Shown here: positions 19,258-28,260 of the stretch, piece by piece | How positions within the stretch are numbered: the first letter of the stretch is position 1 | Layout of the letters: each line of letters starts with the position of its first letter | Assembly: GCF_025499465.1 (NCBI RefSeq) | Contig: NZ_JAIMCA010000003.1 | Location: 767,443 to 831,442, forward strand | Direction of reading: 5' to 3' | DNA: 64,000 bases | From: Allobosea sp. BH3 | Lineage (GTDB): Bacteria; Pseudomonadota; Alphaproteobacteria; Rhizobiales; Beijerinckiaceae | Translations under genes and position numbers: made by a program | Notes under the pieces: generated by a model | Seen by the model: only the letters and a program-made list of their open reading frames with translations | Database searches by the model: none | Told to the model about the DNA's origin: nothing

Positions 19258-20517
19258 CTAATCCAAGCGCTCGTCGAGGAGATCGACCGTTCCAGCAAGC
19301 GCACGGGCTCCATCTTCCGCTTGCCCTGGCTCGATCGACTCCTCCGGAGCGTGGCTGCGCCCGTCGAGGCATGGCACGAAGATCATCCCCACTGGGCCAA
19401 GGCGGGAGACGAATACGCCGTCGTGGCCGGCGCCGCTCGGAAGATCGCGCGCGGCCAAACGGCACGAAGCTGCCGCGTCCGCAATCGCCGAGCGGATCGA
19501 GGCTGCGCAGGCGACGGGGGCGACGTGGCTGACGCGTTCGGCCGTTGCCGTTACCCGCACGTCCGCCAGTGCAGGAGCCAGTTCGCGCAAGAGCTGTTCC
19601 CCGAAGGCGGCGACGGCCGCCTCGCTGCCGCATCGTACCTCGAGGGTCATCACGACCGAGCCAGGCACGGCGTTCGCCGCGTTCGGCCAGATCTCGATCT
19701 TGCCGAACGTCGCAACCAGCGGCTGCACATCCCGAGACGTCGCAAGCGCCTTCTCGTAAGCGCGCTCGATGAGCTTCGCCGCCCCGACCAACGCGTCCGA
19801 GCGCAGCGGCATCGGCGTCGCGCCGGCGTGGTCGGCGCGCCCCTTCACCGTGATCCGCTCGCGGCGGATGCCGACGATGTCGGTCACGATGCCGAGCGGA
19901 ATCGCTTCCGCCTCAAGCATCCTTCCCTGCTCGATATGCACCTCCACATAGGCGGCGACGCTGCCGGCAGCGCGTGTCTCAGATGCGATCTGATCCGGGC
20001 GACCTCCGACATAGGTGATGGCATCGCGCAGGCTCGTCCCATCGGCTCGGCGCAACTCCATGTGCTCGTCTGTCAGCGCTCCGGACATCGCCCGGCTGCC
20101 GATGCAAGAGAGCCCCTGGAACTCGCTCGGTTCCTCGGCGAGGAAATCGATGACTTCGAGCGGATGCCGCAGGCGCCGGCCGCTCTCGATCAGGCTCTGT
20201 GCGACTTCGAGCGCGGCGAGCACTCCTAGCATGCCGTCATAGCGCCCACCGGACGGAACGGTGTCGGAATGCGAGCCGATCAGGATCGGCCTGAGGCCCT
20301 GTTCGGTGCCGGGCAGCCGCCCGATCAGATTGCCGCCGGCATCGAGCGTGGTTTCCAGCCCGACTGCACGGAATTCCTCCGCCAGCCACGCCCGGCCTTC
20401 AAGGAAGCGTGGCGTGAACGAACGGCGCGTCCAGGGCATATCGGGCTCGGTGATGCGGGAGAGCGTCTCCAGGCGCGCCCACAAACGGTCTCGATCGATC
20501 GGCATCGCATCACACAA
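19258..20517 (-). CDS. Zn-dependent M20 hydrolase, N-carbamoyl-amino-acid/allantoate amidohydrolase type
   Basis: 419 aa. Motifs of the HyuC/AllC branch of M20: IGSHSDTVPSGGRYDGMLGV (metal His and Asp), FLAEEPSEFQGLSCIGS (usually EEGSRF; here EEPSEF), YVEVHIEQGRMLEA, and GRADHAGATPMPLRSDAL. The C-terminal SHAPEESIEPGQ His ligand is present. Enzymes of this branch cleave N-carbamoyl-amino acids, ureidoglycolate precursors or related amides. It is the last gene of the minus-strand operon that begins at 30501, 62 bp after the preceding M20 gene. ATG at 20505 is an alternative start. Confidence 0.9.
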   Translation of the reverse strand: MCDAMPIDRDRLWARLETLSRITEPDMPWTRRSFTPRFLEGRAWLAEEFRAVGLETTLDAGGNLIGRLPGTEQGLRPILIGSHSDTVPSGGRYDGMLGVLAALEVAQSLIESGRRLRHPLEVIDFLAEEPSEFQGLSCIGSRAMSGALTDEHMELRRADGTSLRDAITYVGGRPDQIASETRAAGSVAAYVEVHIEQGRMLEAEAIPLGIVTDIVGIRRERITVKGRADHAGATPMPLRSDALVGAAKLIERAYEKALATSRDVQPLVATFGKIEIWPNAANAVPGSVVMTLEVRCGSEAAVAAFGEQLLRELAPALADVRVTATAERVSHVAPVACAASIRSAIADAAASCRLAARDLPSGAGHDGVFVSRLGPVGMIFVPCLDGRSHAPEESIEPGQAEDGARALAGTVDLLDERLD

Positions 20518-20579
20518 GGAAATTCAACGAGCGGGAGAGACGGCGGCATAGATCGCCGTCTGCGAGGTTGTCGCCTGCT

Positions 20580-21740
20580 CTATCCGCGTGCCGAAGCGAG
20601 CGTGTCAAGGAAGGCCGCCAGCGCGCGGCACTTCCCTTCGATCGAGGCGATTTCGAGGAACTCGTCCGGGCTGTGCGCCCGGCCGCCATGGACGCCAAGG
20701 CCGTCGAGGGTCGGCGTGCCGGCTGCACCGGTGAGATTGCCGTCCGAGCCGCCGCCGCTCGAGGCTTCGCCGAGCGCAAAGCCGACATCCGCCGCAATGG
20801 CGCGGAACTGCGCGCTGAAGGCGAGCGAGGCTTCGGACGGCTCCATGGGCGAGCGGTGGAAGCCGCCGGTGATCGTCGCACTGGTACCCGGCACGGTCGA
20901 TGAAGCCGCAATGGCATGGATCGCCGCGATGACACGTGCCTCCTCTGCGGCCGAGGTAACGCGGCAGTCGATCTCGATCTCAGCATGACCGGGCACGACA
21001 TGCGGCTTGGAGCCGCCGGAGACGACGCCGGGCGTGATGGTGGTACCGAGGTCCCACGCATTGAGGGCCTCGATTGCGACGATCTTGTGCGCCGCCTCGA
21101 CCACGGCATTGCGGCCGTTCTCAGGCTCGGCGCCGGCATGAGCCTCCTGGCCGGTGACGACGATGTGGAAGAAGCCGACGCCCTTGCGCGAGATCGTCAG
21201 CGACGGTCCCGGACGCCCCGGTTCGAGAACCAGCGCAAGATCGTGCTTCTTCGCCTCCTCGATGATGACGCGCCGCGAAGCCTTGGAGCCCAGTTCCTCG
21301 TCGCTGTTGAAGATGAAGGTGACGGGCAGCGGAAAACCGCCGCGCACGCTCGCCAATGCCTCCAGCGCGAAGATGCCCAGCGCCAGCCCGCCCTTCATGT
21401 CGTAGAGGCCGCATCCATAGGCCTTGTCGCCCTCGACCTTCCAGGGCCGCTTCGCGACCGTCCCGGCGGCATAGACAGTGTCGAAATGGCCGACCAAGAG
21501 CACGCGGGGGCCCGGCCGGTCCTGGCCCGCGCGGCAAACCAGATTGTCCCCGTACTCCGATTGCGGATCGCGCTCGACGCTCATGCCGATGCTCCGCACC
21601 TTGGCCTCCAGCACGGCGGCGACGGCGTCGCAGAGCGGTTTGTCGAGCGTCGGCGAATCCATGTTGACGATCTGGGCGAGGAAGGCGGTCAGCGCTTCCT
21701 TGCGCGCCGCGACGGCGGCGGTGACGGCCTCATGCGGCAT
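20580..21740 (-). CDS. M20 family metallopeptidase, glutamate-carboxypeptidase-like
   Basis: 386 aa. Active-site and zinc motifs: LLVGHFDTVYAAGT (His, Asp), GCGLYDMKGGLALGIFALEA (bridging Asp), FIFNSDEELGSKASR (catalytic Glu pair), VLEPGRPG (Glu ligand) and a dimerisation lid (GQEAHAGAEPENGRNAV). It looks like the CPG2/ArgE group that removes acyl or glutamyl groups from amino acids. The start overlaps the 3' end of the FAD oxidoreductase by 11 bp, so they are cotranscribed. Confidence 0.9.
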   Translation of the reverse strand: MPHEAVTAAVAARKEALTAFLAQIVNMDSPTLDKPLCDAVAAVLEAKVRSIGMSVERDPQSEYGDNLVCRAGQDRPGPRVLLVGHFDTVYAAGTVAKRPWKVEGDKAYGCGLYDMKGGLALGIFALEALASVRGGFPLPVTFIFNSDEELGSKASRRVIIEEAKKHDLALVLEPGRPGPSLTISRKGVGFFHIVVTGQEAHAGAEPENGRNAVVEAAHKIVAIEALNAWDLGTTITPGVVSGGSKPHVVPGHAEIEIDCRVTSAAEEARVIAAIHAIAASSTVPGTSATITGGFHRSPMEPSEASLAFSAQFRAIAADVGFALGEASSGGGSDGNLTGAAGTPTLDGLGVHGGRAHSPDEFLEIASIEGKCRALAAFLDTLASARG

Positions 21741-23406
21741 CGTTCAGTCTCTCCAGAAAAGTCGTCTCGATCCTGGCTTCGGCCTGTCCGACAATGACGC
21801 TGCCGCGCCAGCCGGGATCGGTGAGCGGGAAATCGTTGCGGAAATGCGCCCCCCGGCTCTCACGCCGGAACAGGGCGGAGCGAAGCGAGAGTTCGGCCGT
21901 CGCGGCGAGGAAGGCGAGTTCGTGAAGGGCCCGCCGCGCCTGAGGCTCTGCGTCACACCCGGCCAGGTCCTGAGACAGGTTCTGCACGTAGCTCAAGCCG
22001 CGCTGCATCCCGCCGGCATCACGGATGATACCCAGAGATTTCCACATGATCGCTCTCAGGGCGTCGAGCCGGGTGGCGATCTCGATGGCCGGAAGCTGTG
22101 TGTGCATGCCCGCGCTTGCCGCCTGTTGGAGCAGAGCGTCGGCCAGCACAGCCTTGCCCGCCTCTCCACCCGCCATGCCAGCTGCAGCCCGGCCGGCACG
22201 TGCGCCGAAGACCTGCGTTTCCGGCAGAGCGTTGGAATTCAGACGGTTGGCTCCATGCACTCCCCCTGCCACCTCGCCGGCCGCGAACAGGCCGGGCAGG
22301 CTGGTGGCTCCGTCGGAATCGATGGCGATGCCACCCATCCAGAAATGCGCCTCGGGCGTCAGGATGAAAGGATAGCTCGCGTGGTCGATGCCCTGCGCCG
22401 CGCAATAGCGCGCGACCTTGGGATTGCTGCGCGCGAAATCCTCGGCCGAGAGCGCAGACAGATCGAGCCGCACGCCGCCGCGTACCCCGAGGCCCCGGCG
22501 CATCTGGTCGTAGATGCCCCGCGCGGCAACGTCGCGCGTCGTGGCCTCGGCACCGTCCGGGTTGAAGGCGACCATGAAGCGCTCGCCCTCGCTGTTGTAG
22601 AGCCGCCCGCCGAGCACGAAGGTCGAGGGCTGGATCGAAACGCGGGCCTTGTCGAATGGATCGATGCAGCGCCACGGATAAAACTGGATGAACTCCATGT
22701 CGCGCAGCCGCGCGCCGGCTGCCGCCGCCAGAGCGAACCCATCGCCGGTCATGCCGTTCGGATTGCTCGTCATCGCGAAGAGCCGCCCGGCACCACCGGT
22801 CGCGATCACCACGGCGCGCGCAGCGACCGCGAAGCAGGCTCCGGTCTTCAAGTCCATCAGGACCGCGCCGGCGACGCCCCTCCCATCCGTGACGAGGCGA
22901 AGCGCCATGCAGGGGGCCGGCACGATGACGCCAAGCTCGGCCGCGCGTGCCGCCAGCGGCACAGTCAGATCGATGCCGATATGGTTCTCGGTAACAAGGA
23001 CGCGCGGGCGCGAATGCTCGCCGCTCGGCGCGCGGCGATAGTCGGCGCCGCTGCGTTCGAAGCGGCCACCGAGTGCTTCGAGATCGTGGATCCAGGCCGC
23101 GCCCTCCTGGCACATGATCTCGACCAGCGCCTCGTCGCAGATGCCGGCGCCGCCCTTCAGCGTATCCGCAGCCCATAGCTCCGGACCATCGGCCGGATCG
23201 GCCTCCGGCATCGCCGCGGCATAGCCGGCCGTGGTCATGGCCGAACAGCCGCTGCGGCCCGGCTTGCCCTTGACCGCCAGCATGACGCGCGCGCCGGCTT
23301 CGCGGGCAGTGATCGCGGCGCGCAGGCCGGCGAGGCCGCCGCCGATCACGAGAACATCCGTCTCGTAGATCTCCTGATCAGTAGAGATCGCGCCGGAGGA
23401 GATCAT
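21730..23406 (-). CDS. FAD-dependent oxidoreductase, aspartate oxidase/fumarate reductase family
   Basis: 558 aa from the ATG at 23406 (MISSGAISTDQEIYETDVLV), which overlaps the upstream stop by 4 bp; the frame can be read further upstream but only across that gene. Dinucleotide site VIGGGLAGLRAAITAREAG, substrate-region HFWMGGIAIDSDG and capping/FAD motif GLFAAGEVAGGVHGANRLN with SNALPETQVFGARAG mark the SdhA/FrdA/NadB flavoprotein family. No iron-sulfur or membrane partner is present, so it is more like NadB: a soluble oxidase or reductase of a dicarboxylate or amino acid. Its substrate is unknown; context suggests a step in the degradation route. Confidence 0.88.
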   Translation of the reverse strand: MISSGAISTDQEIYETDVLVIGGGLAGLRAAITAREAGARVMLAVKGKPGRSGCSAMTTAGYAAAMPEADPADGPELWAADTLKGGAGICDEALVEIMCQEGAAWIHDLEALGGRFERSGADYRRAPSGEHSRPRVLVTENHIGIDLTVPLAARAAELGVIVPAPCMALRLVTDGRGVAGAVLMDLKTGACFAVAARAVVIATGGAGRLFAMTSNPNGMTGDGFALAAAAGARLRDMEFIQFYPWRCIDPFDKARVSIQPSTFVLGGRLYNSEGERFMVAFNPDGAEATTRDVAARGIYDQMRRGLGVRGGVRLDLSALSAEDFARSNPKVARYCAAQGIDHASYPFILTPEAHFWMGGIAIDSDGATSLPGLFAAGEVAGGVHGANRLNSNALPETQVFGARAGRAAAGMAGGEAGKAVLADALLQQAASAGMHTQLPAIEIATRLDALRAIMWKSLGIIRDAGGMQRGLSYVQNLSQDLAGCDAEPQARRALHELAFLAATAELSLRSALFRRESRGAHFRNDFPLTDPGWRGSVIVGQAEARIETTFLERLNDAA

Positions 23407-24563
23407 CGGATCGCCAGGCTGCGCGGAGCGCGCCCCATCACCTCGACGCCGGTCTCCGTGACCGCGACGGTTTCGGAGAAACCGATGCCGGCCTCGCCGT
23501 AATAGCGGATCGCGATCGGGATGTGGTAGCACATGCCGGGTTTCAGCACGGTGGTGTCGCCGATCTTCAGACTGCCGATCGCACCCTCGATCCAGGTCGA
23601 GAAGCCAACGCCGACAGCATAGCCGCTGCGCTTGCGATAGTTCTCCCAGAGCCCCTCGCGCTCGATGACCCGGCGCGCGGCCTCGTCGACCTCGCCCGAG
23701 GTGGCACCCGGCTTGACGGCGTCGATCGCAGCCTCCAACGCCTCGATGCAGACGGCGGCAATGCGCTCGACCTTCGGATTGGAGCGGCCGACCAGCGCAC
23801 CGCGCATGAGCGGCGAGTAGTAGCGGTTGTAGACCGCCGAGATCTCGATGAGCACGGCGTCGCCGCCATCCAGCTTCTGGCGCAGATGGTTTGAGTGAGG
23901 AAGGCCCGAGCGGTCGCCCGTCGTCACGATCGGCGAGCGGCACATCCACTCGGAGCCGGCGCGCGTCATGGCTGCGAAGCATTCCGCCGCTATATCCTGA
24001 TCCGAGCTGCCCGAGGCGACCGCCTCAATCGCCGCGGCCATGCCGATGTCCGAGAGCTTGCCCGCCTCGCGCATGAAAGCGAGTTCGCGCGGCGACTTGA
24101 TCGCCCGCGAGACCTCGACGACGCCCGAGCCGTCGACGAGCCCAGGCAGCGCGGCCTGTAGCTTGAGGAAGCTCGAAACCTGGAGGAAGTAGGCCTTCTG
24201 CTCGACGCCGACCTTCCCCGCCGCAAGGCCGCGCTCCTTCAGCGCCGCCAGCGTGATCTCGATCGGATCGTCGGTGTCGTCCCAGGTGACGATGTCCGTC
24301 ACCCAGGAATAGCGATGCGCCAGCAGGCTTTCGAGATAGCGCAGGATCAGGAAGGGCTTGCCCTCCAGCGGGATCACCAGGAGCTGGTAGGAGTGATAGC
24401 CGAAGGTCTGGTAGCCGCTGGCGTAGAAGATGTTCTCCGGCCCCGAGCACAGCATGACGTCGACGCCGCGGCGCGCCATCGCGGCGCGGATCGTGGCGAG
24501 GCGCGTCTCGTATTCCTCCCCCGGGAAGAAGAGCTCCTGCGCAATCGGATGCGTCGTCAGCAT
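23403..24563 (-). CDS. M24 family protein, creatinase/ectoine-hydrolase-like
   Basis: 386 aa, start at 24563 with AGGAA upstream. N-terminal creatinase domain (MARRGVDVMLCSGPENIFYA, SGYQTFGYHSYQLLVIP) and C-terminal pita-bread domain. The metal ligands of true M24 aminopeptidases are lost: where an Asp-x11-Asp pair is expected it reads LIEISAVYNRYYSPLMRGAL. That pattern is known from metal-independent members such as creatinase and ectoine hydrolase DoeA. It is therefore probably a C-N hydrolase for a small cyclic or amidine-like compound, not a peptidase. A second copy of the type is at 30887. Confidence 0.85.
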   Translation of the reverse strand: MLTTHPIAQELFFPGEEYETRLATIRAAMARRGVDVMLCSGPENIFYASGYQTFGYHSYQLLVIPLEGKPFLILRYLESLLAHRYSWVTDIVTWDDTDDPIEITLAALKERGLAAGKVGVEQKAYFLQVSSFLKLQAALPGLVDGSGVVEVSRAIKSPRELAFMREAGKLSDIGMAAAIEAVASGSSDQDIAAECFAAMTRAGSEWMCRSPIVTTGDRSGLPHSNHLRQKLDGGDAVLIEISAVYNRYYSPLMRGALVGRSNPKVERIAAVCIEALEAAIDAVKPGATSGEVDEAARRVIEREGLWENYRKRSGYAVGVGFSTWIEGAIGSLKIGDTTVLKPGMCYHIPIAIRYYGEAGIGFSETVAVTETGVEVMGRAPRSLAIR

Positions 24564-25435
24564 GGTGTCGGTTCCTGTTGGCGTGCCCAATGGGCGAGAA
24601 CGATGGCCTCGGCCTCGGCGGCCGAGATGAGGCGGGCGCCATTGCGGCGCGCATGGTCGAGAAAGCGCAGCGCCTGATCGCGCCAGCCCTCCGCGACGAG
24701 GCCGAACCCGTGCGTGAGGAAATTGACAACCGGTGGCGCCAGTCCGGCATCGAACCGCTGCCGGATCGCATCCCAGACGCGCTTCAGCCCGTCGAGATCC
24801 TGGCGCTCGTTGAAAAGGTAGTCTCGGCTGAGATCGGTGCCTTCACCGTTCCAGCCGAGCGGCACTTCGACGATCGTCTGCTCGCCGGCATCGAGCACGA
24901 TCTCCTCGCGATCGGGCCAGGCGATATCGCGCGAGGCATCGACATGGCCGGGTGCAGCCGAGCAATCGAGGCGAATGCCGGCCTGGGCCAGCAGCGCCGG
25001 CAATGCGTCATGGAAGGCGAAACCGCCGGATCGGAACACCGTGAAGTCGATGCCGATCCGCCGGCCCGCTTCCATCGTCTCCTCGACGACACCGCGCATA
25101 TGAGCGAGGTTGCCGTAATGGGTGCGGCCGTCGAGGCGTTCCTCATGCGGGTGCAGCGCCAGATCGGTTCCGGCATCGCGCAGGCCCTGCCAGATGCCGG
25201 CATAGGGCTCGGCGAAAAGATGCTCGCGATGACGCGGCGAGGTGTGGATCGTGACGACGGCGCGCCCACCCGCTTCCGCCGCGATCAATCGCGCAGCCGT
25301 GTTCAGCCGCTCGACCATCACGCGCTCGTCCGGTGGATCGGTGCGGCCATTCGCCGGATAGAAGCCGCGCCCACCAGGCGCCTCGCTCGGAGGATCGGCG
25401 TCGACGAGCCAGAGCAGGCCGATCTCGCCGCTCAT
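24557..25435 (-). CDS. Polysaccharide-deacetylase-like (NodB-fold) protein of unknown substrate
   Basis: 292 aa with no signal peptide. The N-terminus reads GEIGLLWLVDADPPSEAPGG; later come VVTIHTSPRHREHLF, DLALHPHEERLDGRTHYGNL and PPVVNFLTHGFGLVAEGWRD, with strands and histidines spaced as in the NodB/polysaccharide deacetylase TIM-barrel. The canonical motif TFDDG is absent, so the assignment is to the fold rather than the activity. It overlaps both neighbours (ATGA with the enolase-type gene, 7 bp with the M24 gene). It may act on a carbon-nitrogen bond of the cluster's substrate. Confidence 0.6.
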   Translation of the reverse strand: MSGEIGLLWLVDADPPSEAPGGRGFYPANGRTDPPDERVMVERLNTAARLIAAEAGGRAVVTIHTSPRHREHLFAEPYAGIWQGLRDAGTDLALHPHEERLDGRTHYGNLAHMRGVVEETMEAGRRIGIDFTVFRSGGFAFHDALPALLAQAGIRLDCSAAPGHVDASRDIAWPDREEIVLDAGEQTIVEVPLGWNGEGTDLSRDYLFNERQDLDGLKRVWDAIRQRFDAGLAPPVVNFLTHGFGLVAEGWRDQALRFLDHARRNGARLISAAEAEAIVLAHWARQQEPTPC

Positions 25436-26565
25436 GCCCGGACGGCCTCCAGCCGCGCGACATGCATAAGACCGGTCTCGTCGACAGCGATGCCGAGCCC
25501 CGGCGCGGCCGGCAGATCCATATCGCCATCGATCATGGCGATGCCCGAGAAGGGCTGCGCCGCGACGCGCTGAAAGCCCCAGAGCTCGCAGGAGAGCGGG
25601 TTGGTGGCGGAGGCGACAGCGAGTGCGGCGGCAGTGGCCAGCATGCCTTCATCCATCTGGCCGATCAGATAAGGCAGTCCGGCTGCCTCGGCGATGGCCG
25701 TCATCGCATGCAGCTGGCCGATCCCGCCCGCCTTGCAGAGTTTGAGGTGGACTCCATCGACGGCACGCGCTTCGATCAGGCGCAGCAGATCCTGCGGCGT
25801 GCCGCAGGATTCATCGGCGTAGACGGGTAGCGCTACCGACTCTCGCAGCGCCTTGAGCGCCTCGGTCGCGCCAGCCGGGACAGGCTGCTCCAGCCAGGCC
25901 AGAGCGAAACCCAGCCGGTCCACCTCCAGCCGCCGTGCCTTGGCCAGCGCCTCCTTCGGCGTCCAGCCTTGGTTCACATCGGTCGCGATAACCGTATCCG
26001 TTCCCGCAACCGCCTCCGCCACGGCGGCGAGGCGAGCAAGATCGTCGGCGAAATCGGGCAGGCCGAGCCTGACCTTCATGGTCAAGATGCCCTGTTCGAG
26101 ATAGGTCCGCGCGCGCTCCGCCGCGATCTCAGGCGGGCAGAACGGGATAGTGCCGTGGACATGCACCTTCGTCGCGCCGGCGGGCCCGCCCAGCAACGCC
26201 CGCAGCGGCAGGCCGAGCGCGCGGGCGGCCGCATCATGGATCGCGATATCGAGCACGGCGCGCGCGCTCGACGCGCCAGGCAGTGCGGCCGCCATGACCC
26301 GCGCATGGCCAGCGGGCGTATCAGCTGTGGAGGTAAGCAGGCGCGGCACGAGCAGTTCGCGGAGCAGCGCGACGATGCGGCCGGGCGTCTCGCCGGTGAC
26401 GTAATGCGCATTACCGCGCACCTCGCCCCAGCCGACAGCTCCGTCGCTCGTTTCGACGCGGACGACGACCTCGGCGAGCCTGTCGATCAGCCCGGAAGAG
26501 GCATGGCGGAACGGCTCTGCCAGCAGCAGGTCGACCGTGTAGATATCGACGGCAGCGATCCGCAT
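25432..26565 (-). CDS. Enolase-superfamily enzyme, mandelate racemase/muconate lactonizing type
   Basis: 377 aa from the ATG at 26565 (MRIAAVDIYTVDLLLAEPF). The barrel carries the KxR base motif LTMKVRLGLPDF, metal ligands in VIATDVNQGWTPKEAL (Asp), LAWLEQP (Glu) and LPVYADESCGT (Asp/Glu), then HLKLCKAGGIG and YLIGQMDEGMLATAAAL, as in the MLE/dipeptide-epimerase/N-acylamino-acid-racemase subgroup. It abstracts an alpha-proton, so a racemase, epimerase or dehydratase role fits the neighbouring amidohydrolases. Substrate unknown. The stop overlaps the next gene by ATGA. Confidence 0.88.
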   Translation of the reverse strand: MRIAAVDIYTVDLLLAEPFRHASSGLIDRLAEVVVRVETSDGAVGWGEVRGNAHYVTGETPGRIVALLRELLVPRLLTSTADTPAGHARVMAAALPGASSARAVLDIAIHDAAARALGLPLRALLGGPAGATKVHVHGTIPFCPPEIAAERARTYLEQGILTMKVRLGLPDFADDLARLAAVAEAVAGTDTVIATDVNQGWTPKEALAKARRLEVDRLGFALAWLEQPVPAGATEALKALRESVALPVYADESCGTPQDLLRLIEARAVDGVHLKLCKAGGIGQLHAMTAIAEAAGLPYLIGQMDEGMLATAAALAVASATNPLSCELWGFQRVAAQPFSGIAMIDGDMDLPAAPGLGIAVDETGLMHVARLEAVRA

Positions 26566-26572
26566 CGGCCCG

Positions 26573-27358
26573 TCACTCCCGCCCGGCGAGGTATTTGTAA
26601 ACGCCGATCGTGCGGTCCAGGACGATGAACACCGCCACACCGACGACCACCAGCAGGAACGACACCGCCGGGATGACTGGGGTCATGCCGCCCACATACA
26701 TGCGGTTGAACATCTCCACCGGCAGCGTGCGCTCGCCGATGCCCGACAGAAACAGCGCCATGGTGACGTTGTTGAAGGACAGGATGAAGGTGAAGATGAA
26801 GGCCGCGATGACGCCGGTCTTGATCTGCGGCAGGACGATCAGGCGGAAGGTCGTCGCCGGGCCGGCGCCGAGGATCGCGCTCGACCACTCCAGCCGCCTG
26901 TCGACCGAGGCGACCGAGACCAGCACTGTGCGGAAAGCGAACGGGATCGAGACCACGAGATGCGCGATGACGAGCCCGAGGAAGGTCTCGCCCATGCGCA
27001 GCCGTTCGAAATAGACCAGCAGCGCCACCGCCAGCACCAGCTGCGGGATCATGCGCGGCCCGGTGATGAAGGTTTCCAGCGTGGTGCGCCAGCGGCCTTT
27101 CGCCCGTTCGATCGCGAAGGCACAGGGGATCGAGATCGCGACCGCCACCACCGATGCCGTGATCGCCAGCGTGAAGCTGCGCCATGCCGCGCCGAGCAGG
27201 ACGCCGTCGGCGAACACCGCCTGAAACCAGCGCAGGCTCAATCCCGGCGGTGGGAAGGCGATGCGGCTGGTGTCGGTCAGGGCGACCGGCAGGCTGATCA
27301 GCGTCGGTGTCAGCATCAGCAGCACGACGACATAGACGAAGATGCGCAGGCCGGCCAT
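26573..27358 (-). CDS. ABC transporter permease, PotC-like
   Basis: 261 aa with six predicted membrane helices starting MAGLRIFVYVVVLLMLTPTL. The EAA-type cytoplasmic loop reads EWSSAILGAGPATTFRLIVL. Family: binding-protein-dependent transport permease of the polyamine/iron/opine group. The start overlaps the stop of the partner permease (TGATG). Works in the inner membrane with genes 27358-30501. Confidence 0.92.
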   Translation of the reverse strand: MAGLRIFVYVVVLLMLTPTLISLPVALTDTSRIAFPPPGLSLRWFQAVFADGVLLGAAWRSFTLAITASVVAVAISIPCAFAIERAKGRWRTTLETFITGPRMIPQLVLAVALLVYFERLRMGETFLGLVIAHLVVSIPFAFRTVLVSVASVDRRLEWSSAILGAGPATTFRLIVLPQIKTGVIAAFIFTFILSFNNVTMALFLSGIGERTLPVEMFNRMYVGGMTPVIPAVSFLLVVVGVAVFIVLDRTIGVYKYLAGRE

Positions 27359-28260
27359 CACACCATCTCCCACGAGCCGCGGCGGGTCAGGCGGTTGGCG
27401 ACGAGCACCGCCGAATAGGTGCACGCCGCCACCATCACGAGCAGAATGAACGCCAGCGTCGAGGCCATCGGCCGGTTCAGGAGCTCGCTCGAGTAGGAGA
27501 AGATCGAGATCGGCAGCACTTGCGTCCGCGGCCCCGCGATCAGGATGGGGATAAGATAGGACGAGACCGACAGCGAGAAGACGAGGATCGCGCTCGCGAT
27601 CAGCCCCGGCGCCGTTAACGGCAGCATCAGGCTCCAGACGATGCGCGGCATGGAGGCCCCCAGGATACGCGCGGCGTTGATCTTGTCCTGCGGCACATTC
27701 TGGATGGTCGAGGCGAGGATCAGGATGGCGAAGGGCAGGTGCTCATAGGTCAGCACGGCGACCAGCGCCGAGGACGAGCGGATCCACTGGATCGGCCCAT
27801 CGACCAGCCCCAGCGCGGACAGCAGCTGCTGGAACACCCCGAACGGCAGAAGGAGAATGTACCAGCCGAGAATGCCGACGATGAGGTTGGTGAAGATCGG
27901 CAGCAGGCAGGCCACCGAGATCAGCGTGCGCTCCCAACCCGAGCTGCGTGTCAGGTAGAAGGCGACCGGATATCCGATCAACAGCGTCGCGATCACCGTC
28001 AACAGGCCGAGCAGCAGCGAGTTTCCGGCCATGGCGAGGTAGAATGGATCCCCGAGAATCTTGACGAAATTAACCAGTGTCAGCGCGGCGTTGGGGTCGC
28101 GCGGGCCGGGCTTGTGCTCGGTCAGGCTGAGGCTCAGCAGATCGACGAGCGGAACGACGAAGAAGACGATCAGCAGCAGAACGATCGGCGCGATGAACAG
28201 AACCCAGCCGCGCATGCTCTCGCCGGCACGCGTGACGCGGGTCGCGGTGCCCTCAGCCAT
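27358..28260 (-). CDS. ABC transporter permease, PotB-like
   Basis: 300 aa. Six helices, first at ~18-40 (MRGWVLFIAPIVLLLIVFFV). The EAA loop is INAARILGASMPRIVWSLML. It forms the heterodimeric channel with the PotC-like protein. The start codon overlaps the ATPase gene by 8 bp. Confidence 0.92.
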   Translation of the reverse strand: MAEGTATRVTRAGESMRGWVLFIAPIVLLLIVFFVVPLVDLLSLSLTEHKPGPRDPNAALTLVNFVKILGDPFYLAMAGNSLLLGLLTVIATLLIGYPVAFYLTRSSGWERTLISVACLLPIFTNLIVGILGWYILLLPFGVFQQLLSALGLVDGPIQWIRSSSALVAVLTYEHLPFAILILASTIQNVPQDKINAARILGASMPRIVWSLMLPLTAPGLIASAILVFSLSVSSYLIPILIAGPRTQVLPISIFSYSSELLNRPMASTLAFILLVMVAACTYSAVLVANRLTRRGSWEMV

